NCBI GenBank assembly: GCA_016789955.1
Contig: JAEUPB010000103.1
Location: forward strand, 1 to 64,000
Length of the DNA: 64,000 nucleotides
Reading direction: 5' to 3'
Source: Rubrivivax sp.
GTDB lineage: Bacteria; Pseudomonadota; Gammaproteobacteria; Burkholderiales; Burkholderiaceae_C
A program made the translations under genes and the position numbers. The notes under the pieces were generated by a model, which worked only from the letters and a program-made list of their open reading frames with translations, ran no database searches and was not told where the DNA came from. Every line of letters starts with the position of its first letter. Position 1 is the stretch's first letter. Below, one piece after another: positions 19,118-31,735 of this stretch.

Positions 19118-20302
19118 TCAGTCGTCCCAGCTCAACGCGCCGCCCGACTGGTAGTCGATGACGCGCGTCTCGAAGAAATTGCGCTCCTTCTTCAGGTCGA
19201 TCATCTCGCTCATCCACGGGAACGGGTTCTCCTCGTTCGGGTAGAGCGCATCGAGACCGATCTGCGTGGCGCGGCGGTTGGCGATGTAGCGCAGGTAGCC
19301 CTTGAACATCGACGCATTGAGGCCCAGCACCCCGCGCGGCATGGTGTCCTCGGCGTAGCGGTACTCGAGCTCGACGGCCCGCTCGAACAGGCCCTTGATC
19401 TCGGCCTTGAACGCCGGCGTCCACAGCTGCGGGTTCTCGAGCTTGATCTGGTTGATCAGGTCGATGCCGAAGTTGCAGTGCATCGACTCGTCGCGCAGGA
19501 TGTACTGGTACTGCTCGGCCGCGCCGGTCATCTTGTTCTGGCGGCCGAGTGCGAGGATCTGCGTGAAGCCGACGTAGAAGAACAGACCTTCCATCAGGCA
19601 CGCGAAGACGATCAGGCTCTTCAGCAGCGTCTGGTCGGCCTCGAGCGTGCCGGTGTGGAAGGTCGGGTCCATGATCGCGTCGATGAACGGGATCAGGAAC
19701 TCGTCCTTGTCTCGGATGCACGCGACCTCGTGATAGGCGTTGAAGATCTCGCCTTCGTCGAGGCCCAGCGATTCGACGATGTACTGGTAGGCGTGCGTGT
19801 GGATCGCTTCCTCGAACGCCTGGCGCAGCAGGAACTGGCGGCACTCGGGAGCCGTGATGTGCCGATAGGTGCCCAGCACGATGTTGTTGGCGGCCAGCGA
19901 ATCGGCGGTCGTGAAGAAGCCGAGGTTGCGCTTGATGATGCGGCGCTCGTCCTCGGTAAGGCCGTTCGGGTCCTTCCACGTCGCGATGTCGCGCGACATG
20001 TTGACCTCCTGCGGCATCCAATGGTTCGCACAGGTGGCGAGGTACTTCTCCCACGCCCACTTGTACTTGAACGGCACCAGCTGGTTGACGTCGGTCTGCC
20101 CGTTGATGATGCGCTTGTCGGCGGCATTGACGCGCCGCACCGATGCGGCGGTGGAGGCATCGGACTTCTTCGTCGGGACGGATGCGGATGCAGCGGGAGA
20201 CGAAACGATCGCGGGCTGAAGAGCCGGCATCGCCACCGCGCGTGCGGCGGCATTCGGTGTGGTGCTGCGAACGTCGCTGTTGTTGTCTTCCCAGACGAGC
20301 AT
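19118..20302 (-). CDS. nrdB: Ribonucleotide reductase class Ia, beta (radical) subunit
   Basis: 394 residues. NrdB holds the diiron-tyrosyl radical needed by NrdA. Metal ligands and the radical Tyr are visible: Asp134 in [10 protein letters not shown], Glu165 and His168 in [12 protein letters not shown], Tyr172, and a later Glu/His pair in DESMHCNFG. The first 60 or so residues are Ala/Ser/Pro-rich and not part of the conserved core. The ATG at 20300-20302 ([10 protein letters not shown]) was chosen; an upstream in-frame ATG at 20359 would add 19 residues. It follows nrdA by about 160 bases on the same strand, so it may share the nrdA promoter or use its own. Confidence 0.95.
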   Translation of the reverse strand: MLVWEDNNSDVRSTTPNAAARAVAMPALQPAIVSSPAASASVPTKKSDASTAASVRRVNAADKRIINGQTDVNQLVPFKYKWAWEKYLATCANHWMPQEVNMSRDIATWKDPNGLTEDERRIIKRNLGFFTTADSLAANNIVLGTYRHITAPECRQFLLRQAFEEAIHTHAYQYIVESLGLDEGEIFNAYHEVACIRDKDEFLIPFIDAIMDPTFHTGTLEADQTLLKSLIVFACLMEGLFFYVGFTQILALGRQNKMTGAAEQYQYILRDESMHCNFGIDLINQIKLENPQLWTPAFKAEIKGLFERAVELEYRYAEDTMPRGVLGLNASMFKGYLRYIANRRATQIGLDALYPNEENPFPWMSEMIDLKKERNFFETRVIDYQSGGALSWDD

Positions 20303-20461
20303 GAGGCTGTGTTCCTGTCGCGGTGGATTATCGGAGTGTTGTTCGAGAACACCAAGCACTTGTTGACATCGATGCGCCCTTGATGTTGTTCGATCGCATC
20401 GAAGTCAACGTGTGCAGTCTCTCGATCGTGTCTCGAACCACTGACACGATCGGCATGTCGG

Positions 20462-23320
<2,859 letters not shown>

Positions 23321-23342
23321 GGAGATCCTTCAGTCGGGGCAG

Positions 23343-23390
23343 ACACTATATCTGGGGCCCTCGGCCGCCACAAGGCGCTATCGCTAGTGT
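23343..23390 (-). promoter_or_regulatory. Paired NrdR boxes upstream of nrdA
   Basis: Two elements resembling the NrdR box consensus acaCwATATaTwGtgt lie at 23343-23358 (ACACTATATCTGGGGC, 12 of 16) and 23375-23390 (GCGCTATCGCTAGTGT, 11 of 16). Their starts are 32 bases apart, the three-helical-turn spacing usual for cooperative NrdR binding. One overlaps the -10 hexamer and the other lies just upstream of the -35. NrdR is a zinc/ATP-cone repressor of ribonucleotide reductase genes. Its gene is not in the window. Confidence 0.75.
23345..23373 (-). promoter_or_regulatory. Sigma-70 promoter of nrdA
   Basis: On the minus strand TTGTGG (23368-23373) and TATAGT (23345-23350) are separated by exactly 17 bases. 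This is a good sigma-70 promoter ending about 25 bases before the nrdA ATG, with AAGGA as the ribosome-binding site. Overlap with NrdR boxes explains how repression would work. Confidence 0.7.
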
Positions 23391-23461
23391 CTCGCCCGAG
23401 AGTCGGGTCGGGGTTCCCCTGATTGCCGACCCATGGGCCACCCGGCCGCACCAGGCCGGGT

Positions 23462-24948
<1,487 letters not shown>

Positions 24949-24952
<4 letters not shown>

Positions 24953-26829
24953 AGCGGCAGCAGTGTCTCGCCCACCGGGGCCCGCGCGCGACGCATGACG
25001 ACGACGAACTCGTTGCGCCAGCGTTCGGCGGCCGGGCGGGCCCGGTATTCGATGCTGGCATCGTAGCGCTCGCAGAGCTCGCGGCAGATGTACAGGCCCA
25101 GACCCGAGCCGCGGCTGCGCGTCGAGAAGAACGGCTCGAACAGGTAGCGCTCCACCTCGGGTGCGATGGGTTCGCTGTCGCTGAGCACCGACAGCTGCGC
25201 GGTGCTCTCGTCGCGATCGGACAGCAGCAGCAGGATGGCGCCCGGCGCCGCGCTCGCGTGGCGGCGCGCGTTGTCGAGCAGGTTGACGAGCACGCGGCGC
25301 AGGTGCTCGGGGTCGAACACGACGCCCAGTGCGGCGCTTGGCAGCTCGACGCGCAGGCGGCTGTCGGTGCCCAGTGGCAGCGCGACGGTGGTGGCCCAGT
25401 CGGCGGCTGCCGAGGCCACCTCTGCGCGCGCGTCGATCACACGCGGCACCGGCTGCGCGCCCGGGGCCACTTCCATCACGTCGTCGACCAGCCGCTTCAG
25501 GCGCTCGACGTTGTCGGCGACGATGCGCGCCAGCCGCTGCTGTTCGAGCGCAAGGTCATCCTCCAGCATCAGCGCATTGGCCTGCGCGATCGCCGCCAGT
25601 GGATTGCGGATCTCGTGGGCGATGCCGGCGGACACGCGTCCCATCGCCGCCAGCTTCTCCTGGCGCATGCGCGACTGGGCGGTGCGCACGTCCTCCAGCA
25701 GCAGCACCGCCCACGGCTCGCGAGGGGCGCCGCCCTCGGCAGTGTCTCCGGCACGACGCCCGAGCGGGGCTGCGTGCACGAAGCGCATGCGCAGACGCAG
25801 GCTGCGCTTGTGGGTCTCGTCGAAGGCCAGCGTGACGTCGCGTCCGCCCTCGGGCCACTCGCCGTCGACCAATGCACCGGCCACCGCCAACGCAAGTGGC
25901 TGCCACGCGCCACGCTCGCCGAGGTTGAACGGCGCCGGCTTGCTCAGCCCTTCGGCAACCAGCAGCGCGCGCGCCGCCGGGTTGGCGGCCCGCACGCGCT
26001 GGCGGTGGTCGACCACCATCACGCCGTCGGCCATCTCCTCGATCACGAGGCGGTTCAGCAGGGCCTGCTGGCGCGCCATCTCCAGGCCACCGCGCGCGGC
26101 CTGTTCCTCGCGGGCCAGGCGACCGGCGAGTTCGCCTGCCAGCAGCGTGATCACGAACAGGCCCACGCCCGCCAGCCCGGACTGCAGCATCGGCGACGTG
26201 ACGTCGGCGCCGGCCAGCGACGGAGTCCACGCGGCGACCAGCAGCATCAGCGTCACCGCCGCGGCGGTGCCCAGGGCCAGCACCCGCGGCGTGGTCACGG
26301 CCCCCATCAGCACCGGCAGCACCACGAGCGCGCCGAAGTTGAAGGGCGCGCTGGGTTCGAGCAGGTGCAGCGTCGAGAACGCGAGCAGGTCCACGCCGAT
26401 GGTGGCCAGCCACTGCCGCTGGCGCATCGCCACACGGACCTGCGGCTCGGCCAGCGCGGTGTAGCGCGGCAGCAGCCACAGCGTGATCGCCTGGACGGCG
26501 TAGGCGATGCAGACGATCACCGCCGTCATCGACCCGCGCGCCCCGATCAACCCCAGCGCCACCTGCGCCGCGACCAGGCTCACGCCGATCGCCGCGCGTG
26601 CCGCGAAGTAGATGCGGTGGATGCGCGAGAGCGGGATCTCTCCCGGGTCGCCGGACGGGTTGCGTGCACGCGCTTCCCGCGCCTCCTCGAACGCCGTCAG
26701 CGCGAACAGCGACTCGGCGCTGACCGCATCGGAATCGGCGCCGAACCAGGACTCGCCGAGCGGCGGGCGCGGCTGCTGGCGCCGGTCGTTCCTGCGGCGA
26801 TCCTGGCGTCGTCGGTCCCCGGTGACCAT
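24949..26829 (-). CDS. pilS: Sensor histidine kinase of the PilS type
   Basis: 626 residues. An arginine-rich cytoplasmic extension of about 70 residues precedes six transmembrane segments (about 80-245). A PAS-like region ([22 protein letters not shown]), the H-box [12 protein letters not shown] with phospho-acceptor His405, the N-box [11 protein letters not shown] and G-box GSGLGLYI follow. PilS senses the pilin pool in the inner membrane and phosphorylates PilR. The gene overlaps pilR by 4 bases. The basic N-terminal tail is longer than in the Pseudomonas protein (530 residues). Confidence 0.9.
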
Positions 26830-26844
26830 GCGCCCGCGCCGCGC

Positions 26845-27078
26845 TCAGCGCCCGCCCAGGCGGCGGTGCTCCTCGCCGCAGTAGCTGCGGCCACGATCGT
26901 CCTGCAGCGCATCCTGCTGCGGCAGGTGCACGCCGCAGTGCGCGCAGGCAATCATGGGTGCACCGCCGGTGCCCTGCGGGGGCCGTCGGGTGTCCGGCGG
27001 CGGCTCGCGGCGGCGCCCGCGCGCGGCCATCACGCCCACGACCACCAGCACCACCAGGAGCAGCAGAAGGAACTTCAT
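26845..27078 (-). CDS. Small PP0621-family membrane/zinc-ribbon protein
   Basis: 77 residues. A single N-terminal membrane helix (MKFLLLLLVVLVVVGVMAA) is followed by a basic Pro-rich linker. The C-terminal module has cysteines in IACAHCGVHLPQ and SYCGEEHRRLG, consistent with a small metal-binding domain. PP0621-family proteins next to pilS are common in betaproteobacteria; function is unknown. The ATG overlaps the stop of the CcsA-like gene (ATGA), so it sits in an operon with that gene and probably pilSR. Confidence 0.8.
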   Translation of the reverse strand: MKFLLLLLVVLVVVGVMAARGRRREPPPDTRRPPQGTGGAPMIACAHCGVHLPQQDALQDDRGRSYCGEEHRRLGGR

Positions 27079-27917
27079 CGCCAGGGCCTCTCCAGCAGCA
27101 CCTCGAACACGAAGCGGGAGCCCACGTAGGCGAGCAGCAGCAGCACCGCGCCGGCGTACAGCCACCGCGTGGCCGAGCGGCCGCGCCAGCCGCGCAGGCG
27201 GCGGCCGGCCACCAGCGCCGCGAAGAGTCCCCATGCGAGCACCGAGAACACCGTCTTGTGGTCCCAGCGCCAGGGTTGCGGGGCCAGCGTGCCCAGCAGC
27301 AGCGTCGCGGTCAGCACGATGAAGCCCACCTCGACGAAGCGGAAGGTGAGGCGCTCCAGTTGCAACAGCGGCAGCCCTCCCGTGCCTGATCGCGCGCGCT
27401 GGCGGGCCATCGGCTGCTTGAGCCGCCGCTCCGCGGCGTCGAGCAGCAGGCCGTGCAGCACGGCCGCACCGAACAGGCCGTAGGACGCCACGCCCAGCAC
27501 GAAGTGCAGCGGGCCCAGCGACGTGGAGAACTTCCGCGCCTCGCCCGGGAAGGTGGCGGCCAGCAGCACCGCCCCCATGCCCGCCAGCGCGAGGCTGATG
27601 CGCACGGGTGGCAGCGGCACGAGCCGCGACTCGACGGTGTGCACCGCCACCACCAGCCACACGGTCAGCGACAGCACCGGCGCGAAGCCCAGTCGCGTGC
27701 CCGTCTGGCCCCAGTCCCCGATGTCCAGCACCAGCACCACCAGGTGCAGCATCCAGCCCACCAGCAGCGGCCAGGGCAGGCGGGCCCGCTCGGGCCTGCC
27801 CGCGGGATCGGTGGCCGGCCGCGTCGGCAGTGCGGCGAGCGCGTACCCGAGCAGCGAACCCGTCAGTGCGGCCAGGGCCCACCACCCGCTGGTCCCCGTC
27901 GCATCCGCGCCGGTCAT
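27075..27917 (-). CDS. CcsA/YpjD-like cytochrome c assembly membrane protein
   Basis: 280 residues with about eight hydrophobic segments. It resembles the inner-membrane YpjD/CcsA group of the CcmC/CcmF/CcsA haem-handling superfamily. HFVLGVASYGLFGAAVLHGLLL and the later WDHKTVFSVLAWGLFA (an FSxxxW region with His) are the recognisable parts. The family's role in proteobacteria lying beside ffh is not settled. ATG 27917 was preferred over an ATG 24 bases upstream because AGGGG lies at proper distance. It is divergent from ffh across about 78 bases. Confidence 0.82.
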   Translation of the reverse strand: MTGADATGTSGWWALAALTGSLLGYALAALPTRPATDPAGRPERARLPWPLLVGWMLHLVVLVLDIGDWGQTGTRLGFAPVLSLTVWLVVAVHTVESRLVPLPPVRISLALAGMGAVLLAATFPGEARKFSTSLGPLHFVLGVASYGLFGAAVLHGLLLDAAERRLKQPMARQRARSGTGGLPLLQLERLTFRFVEVGFIVLTATLLLGTLAPQPWRWDHKTVFSVLAWGLFAALVAGRRLRGWRGRSATRWLYAGAVLLLLAYVGSRFVFEVLLERPWR

Positions 27918-27995
27918 GGCGGCCCCTGGCGATAAGATCATCCGCAGAGTTTACTTTTCGTGCCCGGCAGCCTAGCGGCTGGGGCACTCTCCATC

Positions 27996-29384
27996 ATGGC
28001 GTCGACCCTCTCGGACCGCCTGTCGCGTCTGGTCAAGACGATGCGCGGCCAGGCCCGCATCACCGAGGCCAACGTGCAGGACATGCTGCGCGAAGTGCGC
28101 ATGGCGCTGCTCGAAGCCGACGTGGCGCTGCCCGTGGTGCGCGACTTCGTCGCGCGCGTCAAGGACAAGGCGCTGGGGCAGGAGGTCGTCGGGTCGCTGA
28201 ATCCCGGCCAGATGCTCGTGGGCATCGTGCACAAGGAGCTCGCAGCCACCATGGGCGAGGTCGACGAGCACGGTGCCCTGAAGCCCCCGGCCGACATCGA
28301 CCTGGCCGTGCAGCCGCCCGCGGTGGTGCTGATGGCGGGCCTGCAGGGTGCCGGCAAGACCACCACCACCGCCAAGCTGGCGCGCCACCTGATCGCGCGG
28401 CGCAAGAAGAAGGTTCTCACCGTGTCGGCCGACGTCTATCGCCCGGCAGCCATCGAGCAGCTGAAGACCGTCACCGCGCAGGCCGGCGCCGAGTGGTTCC
28501 CGTCGTCGCCGTCGCAGACGCCGCGCGAAATCGCGCTGGCCGCGCTCGACCATGCGCGCCGCCACTACGCCGACGTGCTGATCGTCGACACCGCCGGCCG
28601 CCTCGCCGTCGACCAGGCCATGATGGCCGAGATCCGCCTGCTGCACGAGGTGCTGAATCCGGTGGAGACGCTGTTCGTCGTCGACGCGATGCAGGGCCAG
28701 GACGCCATCAACACCGCGCGCGCATTCAAGGAGGCCTTGCCGTTGACCGGCGTGGTGCTGACCAAGCTCGACGGCGATTCGCGCGGCGGCGCGGCGCTGT
28801 CGGTGCGCTCGGTGACCGGCGCACCGATCAAGTTCGCCGGCGTGTCCGAGAAGATCGATGGTCTCGAGGTGTTCGACGCCGAACGGCACGCTGGCCGCGT
28901 GCTCGGCATGGGCGACATCGTCGCGCTGGTCGAGGAGGTGCAGAAGGGGGTCGACATCGGTGCGGCGCAGAAGCTCGCCGAGAAGGTCAAGAGCGGTGGA
29001 TTCGACCTCGACGACTTCCGCGAGCAGATCTCGCAGATGAAGAAGATGGGCGGGCTGGCCGGCCTGATGGACAAGCTGCCCAGCCAGATCACGCAACGGG
29101 CAGCAGGCGCCGATCTCGATCGCGCCGAGCGCGACGTGCGCCGCATGGAAGGCATCATCTGCTCGATGACGCGCGAGGAGCGGCGCAAGCCCGACCTGAT
29201 CAAGGCCAGCCGCAAGCGGCGCATCGCTGCCGGGGCTGGCGTGCAGGTCCAGGAGGTCAACCGGCTGCTCAACCAGTTCGAGCAGATGCAGGGAATGATG
29301 AAGAAGATGAAGGGGGGCGGGCTGATGAAGATGATGAAGCGGATGGGCGGGATGGGGGGTTTCCCGGGGCTCCCCCGCGGATAG
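27996..29384 (+). CDS. ffh: Signal recognition particle protein Ffh
   Basis: 462 residues. Ffh binds 4.5S RNA and signal sequences and targets nascent inner-membrane proteins to FtsY. The N domain starts MASTLSDRLSRLVKTMRG. The G domain has P-loop GLQGAGKTTTTAKLA, SADVYRPAAIEQL, DTAGRLAVD and TKLDGDSRGG. The methionine-rich M domain ends in MKKMKGGGLMKMMKRMGG. ATG 27996 matches the family start. A divergent CcsA/YpjD neighbour is the normal betaproteobacterial context. Confidence 0.97.
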   Translation: MASTLSDRLSRLVKTMRGQARITEANVQDMLREVRMALLEADVALPVVRDFVARVKDKALGQEVVGSLNPGQMLVGIVHKELAATMGEVDEHGALKPPADIDLAVQPPAVVLMAGLQGAGKTTTTAKLARHLIARRKKKVLTVSADVYRPAAIEQLKTVTAQAGAEWFPSSPSQTPREIALAALDHARRHYADVLIVDTAGRLAVDQAMMAEIRLLHEVLNPVETLFVVDAMQGQDAINTARAFKEALPLTGVVLTKLDGDSRGGAALSVRSVTGAPIKFAGVSEKIDGLEVFDAERHAGRVLGMGDIVALVEEVQKGVDIGAAQKLAEKVKSGGFDLDDFREQISQMKKMGGLAGLMDKLPSQITQRAAGADLDRAERDVRRMEGIICSMTREERRKPDLIKASRKRRIAAGAGVQVQEVNRLLNQFEQMQGMMKKMKGGGLMKMMKRMGGMGGFPGLPRG

Positions 29385-29459
29385 ATGGGTGTTCGCAGGG
29401 CCTCGGTTGCGTAGACTGGGCTGCCTTTTCGAACGACGAATCCGATAGTTACATTTTTC

Positions 29460-29514
29460 GCAACTGAGCCTTGACCGGCCGCCCCGTGCGCCGGTAACTT
29501 GCGGTCTCAGTTGC
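29460..29514. promoter_or_regulatory. Nested inverted repeats before a DUF2726 gene
   Basis: GCAACTGAG (29460-29468) is perfectly repeated in inverse as CTCAGTTGC (29506-29514). Inside it ACCGGC (29474-29479) pairs with GCCGGT (29490-29495). RNA from either strand could form a two-tier stem-loop. No T-run follows, so it is not a canonical terminator for ffh. It could be a structured leader or an operator; the rest of the 29385-29547 gap holds nothing else clear. Confidence 0.4.
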
Positions 29515-29547
29515 TTCATGTGCCCCTGGATGGGCACCCAGCCCGAC

Positions 29548-30237
29548 ATGGACCTCCAAGCAACGGCCCTCACCGCCGCCGTGCTGCTGATCGCGACGCT
29601 GGTGCTCATGCGCCTGCGGCAGCGCGGCAATCCGCAGCGCGTGCAACGCGACAACCTCGACACGGTGGCCGACTGGCCGCCGCAGTCGGTGCGCATCATG
29701 TCGATCGCCGAGCGCCAGTCGTACGACCTGGTGCGCAAGGCGCTCCCGGGCATCATGGTGCTCGCGCAGGTGCCACTGTCGCGTTTCATCCGCGTGCCCA
29801 CGCGTCATTCGTACCAGGAATGGATGTCACGGGTCGGCACGTTGTCCGCCGATCTGCTGCTGTGCGACTCGGGCTCGCGGGTGCTTGCGGTGGTCGACGT
29901 GCGCAGCGCGAGCGAGACCGATCGCGCCCGCCGGCGGCACGACCGCATGGCCCGCGTGCTGAAGGCGGCGGGCGTGCGTGTCTACACGTGGCGAGAGAAC
30001 GAGTTGCCGACCGCGTCGCAGGTGCGCGCGCTGGTCGGTGCCGAGCTCGAGCGGCACTCGGGCATCAAGCCCCAGCCGCTGAATTCGCGGCCGGTGCCGT
30101 TGATCCCCGTGGCCGAGATGGAGGAAATCCTCGCGGTCGGTGATCAGAGCCAGGCCTACGACGCGGCGCTCGAACCGGTTCCGTCCGGCTTCTTCGAGGA
30201 CATGGCGGCCGCGCCGGTCGCAAGCGCGCGGCGCTGA
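29548..30237 (+). CDS. DUF2726-domain protein, membrane-anchored
   Basis: 229 residues. A membrane helix (about 5-23, ATALTAAVLLIATLVLMRL) is followed by a DUF2726 domain (about 45-165) with IMSIAERQSYDLVRKALPG, LAQVPLSRFI and VLAVVDVRSASETD. It is a paralogue of the protein at 423-1235 (shared layout: anchor, then RxYxxLRxALP, then LxxVPLxRF). ATG 29548 puts the helix at the very N-terminus; an ATG 30 bases upstream is possible. A nested inverted repeat lies just upstream. No function is established. Confidence 0.75.
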   Translation: MDLQATALTAAVLLIATLVLMRLRQRGNPQRVQRDNLDTVADWPPQSVRIMSIAERQSYDLVRKALPGIMVLAQVPLSRFIRVPTRHSYQEWMSRVGTLSADLLLCDSGSRVLAVVDVRSASETDRARRRHDRMARVLKAAGVRVYTWRENELPTASQVRALVGAELERHSGIKPQPLNSRPVPLIPVAEMEEILAVGDQSQAYDAALEPVPSGFFEDMAAAPVASARR

Positions 30238-30250
30238 CTGCGGTCGGCCC

Positions 30251-31093
30251 TCAGCGGCCGAGTTCGCGCAGCCTCGGTGCGCCCTGCATGAAGCGCCGGC
30301 GCAGGTCCGACAGCTGGCGCTCTGCGATGCCCAGGGACGCCGCGTTGAAGGCGCGGTCGTCGGGCGTGTGCATCAGGAAGGCCTGCGCCTCGTTGACGAT
30401 CAGGTCCTCGTTCGCACCGTCGTAGTTCAGCCGCACGAGCATGCGGCGCAGCCGCTCGCGCTCGTCCTCGGTGAGGCGCTCGCGCCAGAACCGCCAGCAG
30501 TGATCGCGGTAGGCGCGGTTGGTGAAGTACAGGCCGTGGCTCAGCTCGTGGCGCAGCACGGATTCGCGCCGTCGATCGTCGATCGACTCGTCCATCCGGG
30601 TCGTCGGATCGTCGCGCTGCGTCGCGGTGTAGCTGACGACCGCCTGCAGCCCCTGCGCAATCGTGGCGTCGCCGTCGCGGCCCAGGACGTGGGCGTCGAC
30701 GAGCGTCTTGCGCAGCCGCTCCTCCTGCAGGTTCAGCGACTGGCCCTGCCGCGCGGCCATGGTGTAGAAGCGGGCCAGCTGCGCAGCCAAGTAGTTGTGG
30801 CCCTGGTAGAAGGTCTGCGGGTTGTCGCCGTGACGGCGGATCAGCTCGGCGAGCGCCGCGTCGTTGAGCACGCGGTCGCGCGGCGCGCCGGCCTTCTCGA
30901 GCAGCGCGGCGATGCGGTTCATCGCGGCACCCTGCTCCGCCAGGTTCGGGAACTCGATCACCAGCACCGCGGGGTTGCCGCGCAGCCGGGCGATCTGCCA
31001 GTCGGTCGTGCGCCGGTCGAGCAGCTCACGCACGTCGAGCTGCGACAGCAGCGCCGCCGCCGCCAGCGCCAGCGCGTGCGAGCGCAGCTTCAC
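30251..31093 (-). CDS. Putative gluzincin-type metallopeptidase-like protein
   Basis: 280 residues, not recognised as a named family. An Ala/Leu-rich N-terminus (about 6-17) could be a weak signal peptide or anchor. The key feature is H182-E183-L-S-H186 inside VLRHELSHGLYF, an HExxH zinc site, followed 49 residues later by NEAQAFL with Glu235 as a plausible third ligand (NExxA as in gluzincins). The surroundings are mostly helical. It is the last gene of the TpsB / exoprotein-caspase / OmpA operon, 31 bases after the OmpA gene. It could process a secreted partner, but that is inference. Confidence 0.65.
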   Translation of the reverse strand: MKLRSHALALAAAALLSQLDVRELLDRRTTDWQIARLRGNPAVLVIEFPNLAEQGAAMNRIAALLEKAGAPRDRVLNDAALAELIRRHGDNPQTFYQGHNYLAAQLARFYTMAARQGQSLNLQEERLRKTLVDAHVLGRDGDATIAQGLQAVVSYTATQRDDPTTRMDESIDDRRRESVLRHELSHGLYFTNRAYRDHCWRFWRERLTEDERERLRRMLVRLNYDGANEDLIVNEAQAFLMHTPDDRAFNAASLGIAERQLSDLRRRFMQGAPRLRELGR

Positions 31094-31124
31094 GCGCCGA
31101 CGGCGGTGGCGGTCCGGCCGCCGA

Positions 31125-31697
31125 TCACCCGCGCTGGCTGACGATGGTCACGCGCCGGTTCTCGGGCGCATCGACGCGCGACTTGTTCAGCGGCTCGCTC
31201 GATCCCTTGCCTTGCGCTTGCAGCCGCTCTGCCAGGATCCCGTGCCTGGTGCTGAGGTAGCGGGCCACCGACTCGGCGCGCGACTGCGACAGCTTCATGT
31301 TGTGGTCGGCGTCGCCGCGCGCATCGGCGTGGCCTTCGACGCGGAACGACAGCCCCGCCAGCGCGTCGGACTGCATCGCGCGTGCGAGCGTGTCCAGCAC
31401 GCCTTGGGCATCGGTCGTCAGCTCGGCCGAGTCGGTGCCGAACGTGACGAGCAGGTTGGCCTTGCCCGGACCGGCCGGCTTGGGCGGCGCGGCGCCGGGC
31501 TGCGCCGCCTTGAAGCCGCGAGTGGCTCCGGCTCCGGCGGGCCCTTCCACCTGCAGGGCGTCGATCAGCGCGGACTCGGTGACCTCCTTGCCCTTGAGCA
31601 CCTTCTCGGCGGCGGGCTGCTGCGCCTGCACAGCGGTGCAGGAGAGCAGCGTGGCGGCCATCGCGAGTCGGGCCAGGGCTCGGTGCAGTGCGTTCAT
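31125..31697 (-). CDS. OmpA-family peptidoglycan-binding protein
   Basis: 190 residues. A signal peptide (LARLAMAATLLSCTAVQAQ) could be cut after AQA, or at Cys20 if LLSC acts as a poor lipobox. A linker rich in Ala/Pro/Gly leads to an OmpA C-terminal domain (about 80-188). The domain has LVTFGTDSAELTTDAQ, VEGHADARGDADHNMKLSQSRAESV and the PENRRVTIV end, including the Asp/Arg pair that holds diaminopimelate. It should tie an outer-membrane complex to peptidoglycan. It lies 38 bases downstream of the giant exoprotein gene, suggesting a role in that system. Confidence 0.85.
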   Translation of the reverse strand: MNALHRALARLAMAATLLSCTAVQAQQPAAEKVLKGKEVTESALIDALQVEGPAGAGATRGFKAAQPGAAPPKPAGPGKANLLVTFGTDSAELTTDAQGVLDTLARAMQSDALAGLSFRVEGHADARGDADHNMKLSQSRAESVARYLSTRHGILAERLQAQGKGSSEPLNKSRVDAPENRRVTIVSQRG

Positions 31698-31735
31698 GGT
31701 CGTTCCTTTGTGGGTTGGACGAGCGGCGTGCCGCG

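Noticed and set aside
29385..29547. tRNA or 4.5S RNA gene beside ffh
   Set aside because: No cloverleaf, CCA end or SRP tetraloop pattern could be found in this gap.
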